Assembly (NCBI GenBank): GCA_001023535.1 | Contig: CP011020.1 | Location: 62,001-126,000 of the forward strand | Direction of reading: 5' to 3' | Length of the DNA stretch: 64,000 nucleotides | From: Pseudomonas chlororaphis | GTDB taxonomy: Bacteria > Pseudomonadota > Gammaproteobacteria > Pseudomonadales > Pseudomonadaceae | Part shown: positions 35,190 through 44,621 of the stretch, piece by piece | Numbering within the stretch: the stretch's first letter is position 1 | How the letters are laid out: the number at the start of each line of letters is the position of its first letter | Made by a program: the position numbers and the translations under genes | The notes under the pieces: generated by a model | Databases searched by the model: none | The model's input: the letters and a program-made list of their open reading frames with translations, nothing else | What the model was told of the DNA's origin: nothing

Positions 35190-36095
35190 ATGCATGCCAT
35201 CGATAAACTCATCAGCCTGGCCAACGTACGCGGCAGCCTGGACCTGCGCTGCCAGTTCGACGGTGACTGGGCCCTGGATCACGCGCAGCAAGCGTTGGGC
35301 AAGGCGCCCTATCACATCGTGCTGGCCGGTGAATGTCGGGTGGAGTTTCCGGATGGGCAGCGCTTGCCCATGCGCGCCGGCGATATCCTGCTGCTGCCGC
35401 GCGGTGCCCGGCACGTCATGCACAGCCCCGGTAAAACCGTGGCGCCGGTCACGCCCACTCAAGTGATGGGCGGCACCTTGCCGATTCATCGCATCGGCGG
35501 TGCCAGCGTTGAGCTGGACATGCTCTGCGGCGACTTCCACTTCAACCGCGCCTCGCTGCTGTTCGCCGCCTTGCCCGACTACCTGGTGATTCCCAGCGGC
35601 GCACTGCCCGCCGGCGGCCCGCTGCCGGCGCTGGTCGAAGTGATGCGAGGGGAAGCGGACGGCAACCAGGTCGGCGCGGGGTTTCTGCTCGACGCCCTGT
35701 CCCAGGCGCTGTTCACCCTGATCCTTCGAGCACACCTGGCCAGCCAGGGGCAGGACAGCGGCTCGTTGGCCTTGCTGGGCGACAAGCGTCTGGGCCGGGC
35801 CTGGCAGGCGATGCTGGATGATCTCGCGCACCCGTGGACCATCGAAAGCCTGGCGCAGATCGCGAACATGTCCCGGGCGAACTTCATGCGCGCGTTCGTC
35901 AGAGTCGCCGGCGTCTCGCCCTGGGTGCTGCTGACGCACATGCGCATGGAGCAGGCGTTCAATCTCCTGCACCAGTCACACCTGGGGTTGAGTGACATCG
36001 CGTTACAGGTCGGCTACCAATCCCAGGCCGCGTTCAGCAAGAAATTCAAGGAGCTCCATGGCCAAGCCCCCGGCAAAGTGCGACGCGGGCTCTAG
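35190..36095 (+). CDS. AraC-family regulator with cupin sensor
   Basis: A 301-residue regulator. The N-terminal cupin (AraC-type ligand-binding) domain spans about 1-180 (DGQRLPMRAGDILLLPRGARH has the cupin turn), and two HTH motifs lie at about 205-300 (IESLAQIANMSRANFMRAFV; LSDIALQVGYQSQAAFSKKF). This is the type often next to AhpD-like or oxidoreductase genes and often redox- or aldehyde-responsive. ATG 35190 lacks an obvious ribosome site; an upstream start is possible. Confidence 0.88.
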   Translation: MHAIDKLISLANVRGSLDLRCQFDGDWALDHAQQALGKAPYHIVLAGECRVEFPDGQRLPMRAGDILLLPRGARHVMHSPGKTVAPVTPTQVMGGTLPIHRIGGASVELDMLCGDFHFNRASLLFAALPDYLVIPSGALPAGGPLPALVEVMRGEADGNQVGAGFLLDALSQALFTLILRAHLASQGQDSGSLALLGDKRLGRAWQAMLDDLAHPWTIESLAQIANMSRANFMRAFVRVAGVSPWVLLTHMRMEQAFNLLHQSHLGLSDIALQVGYQSQAAFSKKFKELHGQAPGKVRRGL

Positions 36096-36111
36096 CTGAG
36101 CGGGCGCCGGT

Positions 36112-38169
36112 TCAGATCTCCAGCACCAGGGGTTCACTGCCTTGGGCCGGCACCGCGCAACAGATCAGCACTTCGCCTTCGCCAACCGGTTCGGCCGGCG
36201 GGGTCAGGTAGTGCACCTGGCCCTGGCTCAGGCGAGTCTTGCAGGTGCCACAGGAACCGCCACGGCAACTGAATTCCGGCTCCAGCCCTCGCGCCTCGGC
36301 CAGTTCGAGCAAGGTCCCGCTGCCCGGTTCCCAACGCCCTTCCTTGGCCGAACCGGCGAACAGGATCTTCACCGGCTCGGTCGCCGCCGGCACTTGCTGC
36401 GCCGCCGGGACAAGGACCTCGACGTCCCGCACCAGGGTGGACGGGCCGAAGGTTTCGGCATGGATGCGATCGTCCGGAATGCGCAGGCCGCGCAGGCCAT
36501 CGTACAGCGCCTGGGTAAAGCTGCCTGGCCCGCACAGGTAGTAATCGTAGTCATTCAAGGGCAACCACTTCTTGAGCAGCTCGATATCGATCCGGCCCGG
36601 CAGGTCGTAAGCTTCGTTCGCGCCCGCCTCCACAGGCGGCTGGCTGACCATGCGCAACACTTGCACCTTGTCGCCGGCACGCGCCACCAGTGCATCGATC
36701 TCATCACGAAACGCCAGTTCAGCCACCGTCCGCGCGCTTTGCACCAACCAGACCGGGCGCAGGCGGTTTATGCGCAGCCCTTGGTAAACCACTTCGCGCA
36801 ACATCGACAACAGCGGCGTGATGCCAACGCCGGCCGCCAGCAACACCAGGGGGCGCCGTTCGGTCGGTTGCACAGTGAAATGCCCCTGGGGCGCGCGCGC
36901 CTCGATCGTGTGCAGTGGCAGGACCTGATCATGCAGGTGGGACGACACCGAACCATCGCGCTTGACGCTGATGCGCAGAAAATCATCCGACGGTGCACTG
37001 GACACGCTGTAGGTTCGAATCGACGGGGCTTTGTGCCCAGGCAACGAGACCCGCACCGGCAGATGTTGCCCGGCTTCGAACCGCGGCATACCGACCCCGT
37101 CGCTCGCTTGCAGGTAGAACGAGCGAATGCCGGGGCTCTCCTCCACCACCTGCGTGACCCGCAGCGAACGCCAGTGGGTCCGCAAGGCCTCGGCCTGCAA
37201 ACGCTCGGTGGCATGCTCCCAACTGCCGGTCATCCGCGAATTCGGCGATTCCCCTTCGGCCTTGTCTTTCCAGCGCAATGGGAGTGCGGCCGGCCGGTGG
37301 ACGATGCGCTGGGGCGTGAAGCGCAACAAGCGCTCGGCGCCCTGGAACGCGGCGATCTCGGGATCGTCCAGCACCACCTGCGCCGTGCCGCTCATCTGCA
37401 GCAGGTCGCCGGTCTGGACATCGACGAACACCAGCCCGGCCCGAGGGTTGAGCAGGATATTGCCCAAGGTATTGAAGAACAGGTTCCCGGAAAAGTCAGG
37501 CACCGTCAGTGTCCCGTTCTCATCCATGCGCACGAACCCCGGTTTGCCGCCGCGGTGGGAGGCATCGACCTGCCGCTCGCCATCACGCACCACGTAGGAG
37601 GCGATGTAGAACGAATCGGCGGTCGTCACCAGGCGCCGCACCAGGGGGTCTGCCACGGTCAACTCGCGGGGTGCGCCGGCCTGCTCCTCGACAAAGGCAT
37701 ACTCGCGCAGGTTGATGTAACGCGGGCAGTTGCCATAGGCCTGGCGCACCGAAATTTCGAGCCCCTGCTCAAGCTGGCGCCGCACGACCCCATTCATGCG
37801 GTTACGCCGCCGGGTGTGCAATTCGATGCCCAGCATGCCGATGGCGTCCCCTTCGCCCAGGCCTTCCTGGGCCGGGTCATCGGGTTGCGGCTGGACATTG
37901 ATGTGCAGGGTTTGCGGATCGGGCGAGTTCATGAAACCGGGCCGCCCCGCACGCAGGGTCGCCCAGACATCGCCCTGGCGATCCACCGCTCCGAGCACCA
38001 CGAACGGCAACTGGGCGTAGAACTCACGATGCTGATCCGGCATCCAGGTCCGCGCCAACTGACGCTGGCCAACACCGGCCATCATGTCCACCGCGCCCAC
38101 CGAGCGCTGCAAAGTCAGCTCTCCTTCGTGCCAGGGCGAGGGTTGTACGGTCGTGGCTTCGTCCATCAT
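36112..38169 (-). CDS. PNPOx-like / flavin reductase / 2Fe-2S ferredoxin fusion
   Basis: A 685-residue cytoplasmic flavoprotein. Residues 1-320 are a pyridoxamine-phosphate-oxidase-like FMN fold (FYAQLPFVVLGAVDRQGDVW, GNLFFNTLGNILLNPRAGLV). Residues about 335-570 are a ferredoxin-NADP reductase-type FAD/NAD(P) module (RTYSVSSAPSDDFLRISVKR; LLAAGVGITPLLSML). The C-terminus is a plant-type 2Fe-2S ferredoxin (CRGGSCGTC plus a distal Cys in LICCAVP). An electron path NAD(P)H-FAD-FeS-FMN within one chain is implied; the substrate is unknown. GAGGAG precedes two adjacent ATGs (38169/38166). Confidence 0.9.
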   Translation of the reverse strand: MMDEATTVQPSPWHEGELTLQRSVGAVDMMAGVGQRQLARTWMPDQHREFYAQLPFVVLGAVDRQGDVWATLRAGRPGFMNSPDPQTLHINVQPQPDDPAQEGLGEGDAIGMLGIELHTRRRNRMNGVVRRQLEQGLEISVRQAYGNCPRYINLREYAFVEEQAGAPRELTVADPLVRRLVTTADSFYIASYVVRDGERQVDASHRGGKPGFVRMDENGTLTVPDFSGNLFFNTLGNILLNPRAGLVFVDVQTGDLLQMSGTAQVVLDDPEIAAFQGAERLLRFTPQRIVHRPAALPLRWKDKAEGESPNSRMTGSWEHATERLQAEALRTHWRSLRVTQVVEESPGIRSFYLQASDGVGMPRFEAGQHLPVRVSLPGHKAPSIRTYSVSSAPSDDFLRISVKRDGSVSSHLHDQVLPLHTIEARAPQGHFTVQPTERRPLVLLAAGVGITPLLSMLREVVYQGLRINRLRPVWLVQSARTVAELAFRDEIDALVARAGDKVQVLRMVSQPPVEAGANEAYDLPGRIDIELLKKWLPLNDYDYYLCGPGSFTQALYDGLRGLRIPDDRIHAETFGPSTLVRDVEVLVPAAQQVPAATEPVKILFAGSAKEGRWEPGSGTLLELAEARGLEPEFSCRGGSCGTCKTRLSQGQVHYLTPPAEPVGEGEVLICCAVPAQGSEPLVLEI

Positions 38170-38360
38170 CAGCTCCTCGCGCCCGCAGCGTAAAGCCGCG
38201 CCATGGCGCCTCGGTCAGGGATACTCCGCCACACCTGTGGCCAGGCGTGCAGGTCAGTGGCGTCATCTTCTGCCCAAAGCGCCGGTACAGGAATACGCAC
38301 ACGCTGCAATCCACTCTTTCACACAGTGCAAGGGTGATGGGGCCGTGCCGGTCCACGGCG

Positions 38361-39971
38361 TCATACCCTGAGGCTGGCGAAATGCTTGGTCAGCTCCATC
38401 AAGGTCGCCCGCAGCTCCGGGGGGCGCACGGGCTTGGCCAGGATCGAGATGTTCATGTGGTGCAACGCATGGCGGATCCGTTCGATGTCGTGGCCGGTCA
38501 TGATCATCGCCGGGACCTCCCAGCCACGTTGCTCGCGGATCGCCGCGATGCACTCGGAACCCGAGACCTTCGTCCCGAGGTCGAAGTCGGCAATGATGAT
38601 GTCGCAGTCGCTGGTCACGCCCACCCCGTCGCTGTGGGTCTCGACTTCGCAACCCCACTTTTCCAGCAGCGCCGAGGTCGCCATCAGCACGTTGGCGTCA
38701 TCCTCCACCAGGCACACCCGCAAGCCCTGCAAGCGGCTCTGCGTGGGCGGCGTACGCGCAAGCGCCGCCCGGGGCGCGACCTTTTCCAGGCCTTCGATGG
38801 CGGCGCAGGTTCCCCTGCCGACCCTGGAATCGAGCCGGATCTGCAGGTTGATCAGATGGCTGATGCGCTTGACGATCGACAACCCCAGGCCCAGCCCCTC
38901 GACGTCCTTGTCGCGGACGTGACGCACCCGGTAGAACTCCTTGAACACTTCGGGCAGATGTTCGGCGGCAATGCCGCGCCCCTTGTCGTAGATGACGATG
39001 GCCAGGCCATTGCCCCTGGGCCGCACGCCAATCAACACCGGTTTGCCAGGGGCGTACTTCAGCGTATTGGAGATCAGGTTCTGCACCATGGTCGCCAACA
39101 GGCCGGCATTGACGTTGACCCACTGGTGGCAGGGCCGCAGGCGCAACTCGACACCGGCCCAGCGCGCCGCCTCGGTGTTCTGCTTGACCACGTCCTGCAG
39201 CAGCGCGCCCAGGTGCACGGGCTCCGATTGCGGCTCCAGTTGCCCGTTGTCGAGGGTGTAGATGTCCAGGATCGAGCGAAACAGTTGCGACACGATGTGC
39301 AATGAGCGGTCGATGTTATCGACCAGCCGCAGTTCTTCCTGGCCCAGCCGGGCGTCGCGCAGGCATGCGGTGAACAGCCCGATGGAGTGGATCGGCTGGC
39401 GCAGGTCATGGCTGGCCTGGGCCAGGAAGCGCGACTTTTCCTGGTTCGCGGCAATCGCTTCTTCCGAGGCAATGCGGGTACGGGTCAACAGGATGTGCGC
39501 ATAGGCCGGCACGACGACAGTGGTGACGATCAGCATCAGGAACATGTAAGGCTGACCCCGCCAGAACGGCGTGAGCAGGAAGATCATGACCAGAGTCGCC
39601 AAGGCAATCAGCGTCGCGGCAGCCAGGTAACGTGACCCGAAGCGCATGCCATTACCCAACGTGACCCAGAGCAACGCGGCATAGACCGGCAATGCGGCCT
39701 CTCCGCCCACTATCATGGCGAAGGCGACGCTCGCGTAGTCAAGCGCCATGGCAAAGATACGACGCAGGAAAAAATGCCCGGGCCAGCGCTTGATCGCCAT
39801 GCGCAGCGGCGCCGCGACACTGAAGAAAAACACCATGTACCACATGATCGGGACATAAGTGCCGAATTCCGAATAGGAAAGGCAAGCGACCACGATGATA
39901 TAGATTGAAGCGCAGGCCCCGACCGTCAATCTCAATGTCGCCTGGTCCAGCTCGCTATTCTTTTCTGTCAT
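38361..39971 (-). CDS. Hybrid sensor histidine kinase with C-terminal receiver
   Basis: A 536-residue membrane kinase. Several TM helices occupy about 15-180 with no large periplasmic loop. The H-box is ASHDLRQPIHSIGLF, followed by N-box (MVQNLISNTLKYA), YDKGRGI and LGLGLSIVKR. A receiver domain starts near residue 410 (LRVCLVEDDANVL; phospho-Asp in IIIADFDLG). It is divergent from a LuxR-type response regulator across a 103-base gap with a strong palindrome, so the two form a two-component pair. ATG 39971 is preferred to a GTG two codons earlier. Confidence 0.92.
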   Translation of the reverse strand: MTEKNSELDQATLRLTVGACASIYIIVVACLSYSEFGTYVPIMWYMVFFFSVAAPLRMAIKRWPGHFFLRRIFAMALDYASVAFAMIVGGEAALPVYAALLWVTLGNGMRFGSRYLAAATLIALATLVMIFLLTPFWRGQPYMFLMLIVTTVVVPAYAHILLTRTRIASEEAIAANQEKSRFLAQASHDLRQPIHSIGLFTACLRDARLGQEELRLVDNIDRSLHIVSQLFRSILDIYTLDNGQLEPQSEPVHLGALLQDVVKQNTEAARWAGVELRLRPCHQWVNVNAGLLATMVQNLISNTLKYAPGKPVLIGVRPRGNGLAIVIYDKGRGIAAEHLPEVFKEFYRVRHVRDKDVEGLGLGLSIVKRISHLINLQIRLDSRVGRGTCAAIEGLEKVAPRAALARTPPTQSRLQGLRVCLVEDDANVLMATSALLEKWGCEVETHSDGVGVTSDCDIIIADFDLGTKVSGSECIAAIREQRGWEVPAMIMTGHDIERIRHALHHMNISILAKPVRPPELRATLMELTKHFASLRV

Positions 39972-40001
39972 GGTCACAGGATTATTCCAACATGAAAGGT
40001 T

Positions 40002-40017
40002 GTTTCAAACTTGAAAC
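40002..40017. promoter_or_regulatory. Candidate operator between kinase and LuxR regulator
   Basis: GTTTCAA-AC-TTGAAAC is a perfect inverted repeat with 7-base arms, centred in the 103-base gap between the divergent kinase and response-regulator genes. Its position suits autoregulation by the LuxR-type protein. Confidence 0.55.
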
Positions 40018-40074
40018 CCAAGGGGGCCGTTTAGGTTACGATGCGCTGACTTGAAGGTCAGGAGGATCTGGAGC

Positions 40075-40713
40075 ATGACGTGCAGAGTAATTGTGGCCGA
40101 TGACCATCCTTTGTTTCGCGAGGGCATGCTGCGGACCATCGAACGATTGATACCGACGGCCACCATCGAACAGGCCGGCAATCTGGACGAAGTATTGGCC
40201 CTGGCGCGCGCCGGGCTGGAAGTGGACACCCTGATACTCGACCTGCGCTTTCCCGGTATCACGTCGCTGCAAGTCATCGGCCAATTGCGCAGTGAATTCA
40301 AGCGCACCTCGATCATTGTGGTTTCAATGGTGGATGACGTGGATGTCATTACCCAGGTCATGTCGCTGGGGGCTGACGGTTTCATCGGCAAGAACATCGA
40401 CCCCGCCGGCATCGCCGACGCCATCATGGCCATCCGCGAAGGCGAAGTGGTGGTGAAATACCAGGCTGAAAACTCGGTGCTGGACGATGCACTGGCCCAA
40501 CTGACCGCACGCCAGCGGGAAGTGCTTGGCTTGATCGCGGCCGGCAAGACCAACAAGGAAATCGCCCGAGACCTGGGCATCTCGCCCTTCACTGTACGCA
40601 TCCATGTCTCCAGCCTGCTCAAATCCCTGGGCGTGCCTACCCGTGCGGCGGCAGCGGCACAATTCTCCAGTTTCCCCGTCAACGGCGGATGGCCAGTCAA
40701 CTCACAGAGTTGA
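40075..40713 (+). CDS. LuxR/NarL-type response regulator
   Basis: A 212-residue regulator. The N-terminal receiver has the acidic pair VADDHP, phospho-Asp in LILDLRFPG, and Lys in GFIGKNID. The C-terminal HTH ([20 protein letters not shown], then [20 protein letters not shown]) is of the LuxR type. ATG 40075 follows GGAGG and GGAG. It is the partner of the divergent hybrid kinase; target genes are not evident, though the PNPOx fusion gene beyond the kinase is a candidate. Confidence 0.93.
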   Translation: MTCRVIVADDHPLFREGMLRTIERLIPTATIEQAGNLDEVLALARAGLEVDTLILDLRFPGITSLQVIGQLRSEFKRTSIIVVSMVDDVDVITQVMSLGADGFIGKNIDPAGIADAIMAIREGEVVVKYQAENSVLDDALAQLTARQREVLGLIAAGKTNKEIARDLGISPFTVRIHVSSLLKSLGVPTRAAAAAQFSSFPVNGGWPVNSQS

Positions 40714-40985
40714 ACCCGACACCGGTAGACCGACGGTGGGATTTATCCTCCCTGCCAGCGCGCCATGCCATAGAACACTTGTACTATAGCCGCGTCCTAC
40801 CCTCCCCTCCTAAGCTGTGAGCGCCCCTGAAAGGTGGCTGGAACAGCCAAGCCTGCAACCACCAACACTCCCGACTGCGCGCCGAAACACCAGGGTGCAT
40901 GGATCGTATCGAACAGAGACATCCAATGGCCTGTCCGAACGCCGGGCATCGCCTCAACCGAGGGCGCTCCAATAGCCGGCCTCGC

Positions 40986-41348
40986 TCACTCCTTCCAGGT
41001 ACCGCCACTCACGGTGCACCCCTTGCGGGTGCTCTCCAGCAGGTCAGCCGTGCGCTTGTAGTAATAGAAATCCACCCCCTGTCCGTTGACGTTCAGGCAG
41101 GTGGCCTGGGGGTTTGGCGGACAGGTTTGCGAATAGGTGATCCGGCCCGCTTCTCCGCCCAGGGCGACCGGCATGTTGGCATAGGCTTCACAGCTTGAAC
41201 GGAACTTGGCCACCGGCTGCTCATCGCTGGCCTGCACGCAGTCCTTGGCCTCGATATGCTGGCCCATGACCGTCATCTCACCTTCCATCGTGCAGGCCTG
41301 GCTACCGGCATGGGCCACTGAAACACACAGCAGCGTGGCACTGATCAC
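40986..41348 (-). CDS. Small secreted Cys-containing protein, function unknown
   Basis: A small exported protein ending in GGTWKE with several Cys in the mature part that could form disulfides. The listed start is GTG 41348, giving the short signal ISATLLCVSVAHA, but no ribosome site precedes it. Nine codons upstream an in-frame ATA at 41375 is preceded by GGGAG with five-base spacing and gives a better signal peptide with a basic residue (NGVVRFCSVISATLL). The true start may therefore be ATA, or a mutated ATG. No family is recognised. The 272-base gap towards the LuxR gene holds nothing clear. Confidence 0.6.
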   Translation of the reverse strand: MISATLLCVSVAHAGSQACTMEGEMTVMGQHIEAKDCVQASDEQPVAKFRSSCEAYANMPVALGGEAGRITYSQTCPPNPQATCLNVNGQGVDFYYYKRTADLLESTRKGCTVSGGTWKE

Positions 41349-41476
41349 ACTGCAAAAACGAACGACTCCGTTTATGTACTCTCCCGAGATCCTGGATGGT
41401 CACAACCGCCAAAGTATCCAGGCTCGGGGATTCATTCTGAATAGCACAGATGGGCTAGTCGCTATGCCTGCAGGGC

Positions 41477-42832
41477 TCAGCCCACCCAGCCGATGGCCGT
41501 CTTGGGAATGACCTCGGACTCGTCGAGCTTGGAGGCGAACATGCTCACCGCCTCAAGCGCATCGGTGGTTCCGGCCCGGATCTGGACGATGACCGAGCCG
41601 GCCTGGTCTGCCAGCGTGACCCCGCGCAAGGCCCCCTCGTGGGTCTCGTTCATGCTGGACACCGCGTCACGGGTTTCGGACAGTATCTTGCCGATCATCT
41701 CGGCGATCTCCGACGTCGAGCGGCTGGTACGCCCGGCCAGTTGCCGGACTTCGTCGGCCACTACCGCGAACCCCCGCCCCTGGTCACCGGCCCGTGCAGC
41801 CTCGATGGCGGCATTGAGGGCCAGCAGGTTGGTCTGGTCGGCAATGCCGCGGATGGTGTTGACGATCGCCGTGATTTCTTCCGAACGCGCGCCCAATTGA
41901 CCGACCAGGCGCGCGGAAGCGCCGATGTTGTCGGCGATCTCGCGCATTTCCTTGGCTGTCTGATGGATGACCTGGGCCCCCTGCTCCGCGACGCGCTCGG
42001 TCTCGGCAGAGATGTGATAGGCACGGGAGGCGCCGCGCGAGTCCTCTTCGAACTTCTCCACCCGCTCGCTGATATTGCTGGCGAACTTGACGATCTTGCT
42101 CAACTTGCCTTCGGCGTCATACACCGGGTTATAGCTGGCTTCCAGCCAGACCACCTTGCCGTGCTTGCCCAGGCGCTTGAACTGGCCGCTGAAGAATTCA
42201 CCGGCGTTCAGGCGTCGCCAGAAATCACTGTATTCGGCGCTGTTGACCAGGTCCGAGTCGCAAAACATCCGATGGTGCTTACCTTTCAGCTCGCCCAGTG
42301 AGTAATTCATGACGTGCAAAAAGTTGTCGTTGGCGGTCAGGATATTGCCGCCCAGGTCGAACTCGATCACCGCCATGGCTCGGTCGAGCGCGGCCAGCCG
42401 GCCACGGGTTTCCGCCTCGCTCGCGACCTTGGCCGTGACATCGAGTGCATACTTGACCACTTTGACGACGCGGCCCTGTTCGTCGACGACCGGGTTGTAG
42501 CTGGCTTCCAGCCAGATGTTCTGGCCCTGCCCACCGCGACGTTGGAACGTACCGGAAACAAACTGACCAGAGCGCAGCTGGTTCCAGAATTCGCGGTACT
42601 CGGCACTACCGGCCAGCGCCGGGGTACAGAAATCGCGGTGCGAGAGCCCTGCCAGTTGGTCGGCACGGTAGCCCATCGTCTTCAGGAAATTCTCGTTCGC
42701 ACGAAGGACTTTGCCATCGGGACTGAACTCGATCACGGCCATCGACCGTTCAAGCGCGCCGACTAATCCCTTGTATGTTGCCAGTTCGGCCGTCCTGGCC
42801 GACAGTTCACTTTTCAGTGCTGTGTTAAACAT
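41477..42832 (-). CDS. bdlA: Soluble PAS-PAS chemoreceptor, BdlA-like
   Basis: A 451-residue cytoplasmic methyl-accepting protein. There are two PAS domains (about 25-140 and 147-262; both contain WLEASYNPV), then the MCP signalling domain with the hairpin tip [20 protein letters not shown]. There are no TM helices. This matches P. aeruginosa BdlA, which controls biofilm dispersal with c-di-GMP enzymes; the orthology is by architecture. ATG 42832 follows GAGGG. Confidence 0.82.
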   Translation of the reverse strand: MFNTALKSELSARTAELATYKGLVGALERSMAVIEFSPDGKVLRANENFLKTMGYRADQLAGLSHRDFCTPALAGSAEYREFWNQLRSGQFVSGTFQRRGGQGQNIWLEASYNPVVDEQGRVVKVVKYALDVTAKVASEAETRGRLAALDRAMAVIEFDLGGNILTANDNFLHVMNYSLGELKGKHHRMFCDSDLVNSAEYSDFWRRLNAGEFFSGQFKRLGKHGKVVWLEASYNPVYDAEGKLSKIVKFASNISERVEKFEEDSRGASRAYHISAETERVAEQGAQVIHQTAKEMREIADNIGASARLVGQLGARSEEITAIVNTIRGIADQTNLLALNAAIEAARAGDQGRGFAVVADEVRQLAGRTSRSTSEIAEMIGKILSETRDAVSSMNETHEGALRGVTLADQAGSVIVQIRAGTTDALEAVSMFASKLDESEVIPKTAIGWVG

Positions 42833-42953
42833 GGCATACCCTCTGCGAACCCGAAAATTTTATTGGACTTCAAAAGGGCTATCGACTCGCGGATCAGGGG
42901 CTTTATACACCGCAACACAATTATGTTTTGACGTCAGAAAAACACTGGCCGTG

Positions 42954-43880
42954 TCACCCGCCCAAATCACTGAATGCAGGTCTGTCGGGGCCTCTGACCT
43001 GCTCCAGCAGCCAGGTCCTGAACGCCTGCACCGTTTGGGTCCCGGCCGTTTCATGGGGGCTCACGAGATAGAAACCGAAATCGGATTTCAACTTCAGGTC
43101 AAAGGGCACTACCAAGCGCCCGGCCTTGAGGTCGTCCTCGACGTACGTCGAGCGCCCGATGCACACCCCCAAGCCATCCACCGCAGCTTGCACCGCCATC
43201 ATCGCCAGGTCGAATGTCAGGCGTGAGCCCTCGGCAAGCCGCGCCGGCTGGGCGGCGGCCTCCAGCCAGGCGTTCCAGTCGCCCTGGGTCTGCCCACTGA
43301 CCTGCAACAAGGTATGGCTGGCCAGATCGCCCGGGTTGCGCAAGGCGCCGGAGCCCTCCAGCAACCGCGGGCTGCACACCGGGAAGATCTCGTCGCACAT
43401 CAGCCAGTCGGCCCGCAGTCCCTGCCAGTCACCGGCCCCGTAGCGGATAGCAGCATCAATGCCCGTTTTGCGAAAGTCCACCAACTCGGTGGACGCAGTG
43501 ATACGCACATCGATGCCGGGAAACGCCTGCTGGAACGACGCCAATCGCGGCAACAGCCACTTGGAAGCAAATGAAACCAGGGTGCTGATCGTCAGCACGC
43601 TGTGATTGCGCGTCTCCAGCAGTGCCTCGGTGCAATGGCGCAGCTCGTGGAACGCCGAACGAATGCCGGGAAAGTAAGCCTGGCCCTCACGGCTCAGGGC
43701 CAGCCCGTCCTTGAGCCGCAGGAACAAACGCACGCCCAACTCCTCTTCGAGCCGCCGGATCTGATGGCTGACGGCGGTCTGTGTCACGTTCAGCTCTTCG
43801 GCAGCCTTGGTAAAGCTCATGTGCCTGGCGGCCGATTCGAACGCCTTCAGGCCATTGAGGGAGGGAATTCTGCTGATCAT
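42954..43880 (-). CDS. LysR-family regulator, GcvA-like
   Basis: A 308-residue LysR protein with HTH at 1-65 (FESAARHMSFTKAAEELNVT, then VSHQIRRLEEELGVRLF), the pattern of the GcvA/AmpR subgroup. It is divergent from a glutathione S-transferase gene, which it probably regulates. Confidence 0.92.
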   Translation of the reverse strand: MISRIPSLNGLKAFESAARHMSFTKAAEELNVTQTAVSHQIRRLEEELGVRLFLRLKDGLALSREGQAYFPGIRSAFHELRHCTEALLETRNHSVLTISTLVSFASKWLLPRLASFQQAFPGIDVRITASTELVDFRKTGIDAAIRYGAGDWQGLRADWLMCDEIFPVCSPRLLEGSGALRNPGDLASHTLLQVSGQTQGDWNAWLEAAAQPARLAEGSRLTFDLAMMAVQAAVDGLGVCIGRSTYVEDDLKAGRLVVPFDLKLKSDFGFYLVSPHETAGTQTVQAFRTWLLEQVRGPDRPAFSDLGG

Positions 43881-44020
43881 GGGGCGACACGATGCTCATG
43901 AGGTTTTGTCATACGCTAGCACCGCAAATGTCCTTTGAACATGTTGCCGTTGCCAGGGATTCTAGGGACGCACGCCAAGGCAATCGCCCCAGCGAACCTC
44001 CACCGTCCCTTAGGAACACC

Positions 44021-44620
44021 ATGAAACTGTACTTTGCCCCCATGACCTGTTCATTGTCCCCGCACATCGTCCTGCGGGAACTGGGCCTGCCATTCGAGTT
44101 GGTCCGGGTCGACAACCAGACCAAGCGCACCGCCGACGGGCTGGACTTCCTGAGCATCAATCCCAAGGGCTATGTCGCGGCCCTGGCGCTGGATGACGGC
44201 AACGTGTTGACCGAAGGACCGGCCATCGTCCAGTACCTGGCCGACCAAGTCCCGGGCAACTCCCTTGCGCCGGCCAATGGCACCTGGGAACGGGTGCGCT
44301 TGCAGGAGTGGCTGAATTTCATTGCCACCGAGATCCACAGCGGTTGCGCGCCACTGTTCAACGCCGGCATGGCCGCCTCGGCCAAGGTCATCTTCCGGGA
44401 AAAACTGTCCAGGCGTTTCGACTACCTGAACCGGGCTCTCGAACAACAGGCGTACCTGATGGGCCGCTTCGGCTTGGCCGACAGCTATCTGTTCAGCGTA
44501 CTCAAATGGTTGCCACGGCTCGGCATCGAGATCAGCAACTGGCCGGCGCTGATGGCGTTCATGGAGCGTATCGAAGCACGCCCCTGCGTCCAGGCGGCCA
44601 TGGCCGCCGAAGCAGCCTGA
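44021..44620 (+). CDS. Glutathione S-transferase, bacterial beta-class-like
   Basis: A 199-residue cytoplasmic enzyme. The N-terminal thioredoxin-like domain has MKLYFAPMTCSLSPHIVLRE, with a Cys/Ser pair at the beta-class active site, and TEGPAIVQYLAD for glutathione binding. The C-terminal domain is helical. It resembles GstA, in which the early Cys can form a mixed disulfide with glutathione. ATG 44021 follows AGGA. It ends one base from the convergent EAL gene. Confidence 0.9.
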   Translation: MKLYFAPMTCSLSPHIVLRELGLPFELVRVDNQTKRTADGLDFLSINPKGYVAALALDDGNVLTEGPAIVQYLADQVPGNSLAPANGTWERVRLQEWLNFIATEIHSGCAPLFNAGMAASAKVIFREKLSRRFDYLNRALEQQAYLMGRFGLADSYLFSVLKWLPRLGIEISNWPALMAFMERIEARPCVQAAMAAEAA

Positions 44621-44621
44621 C

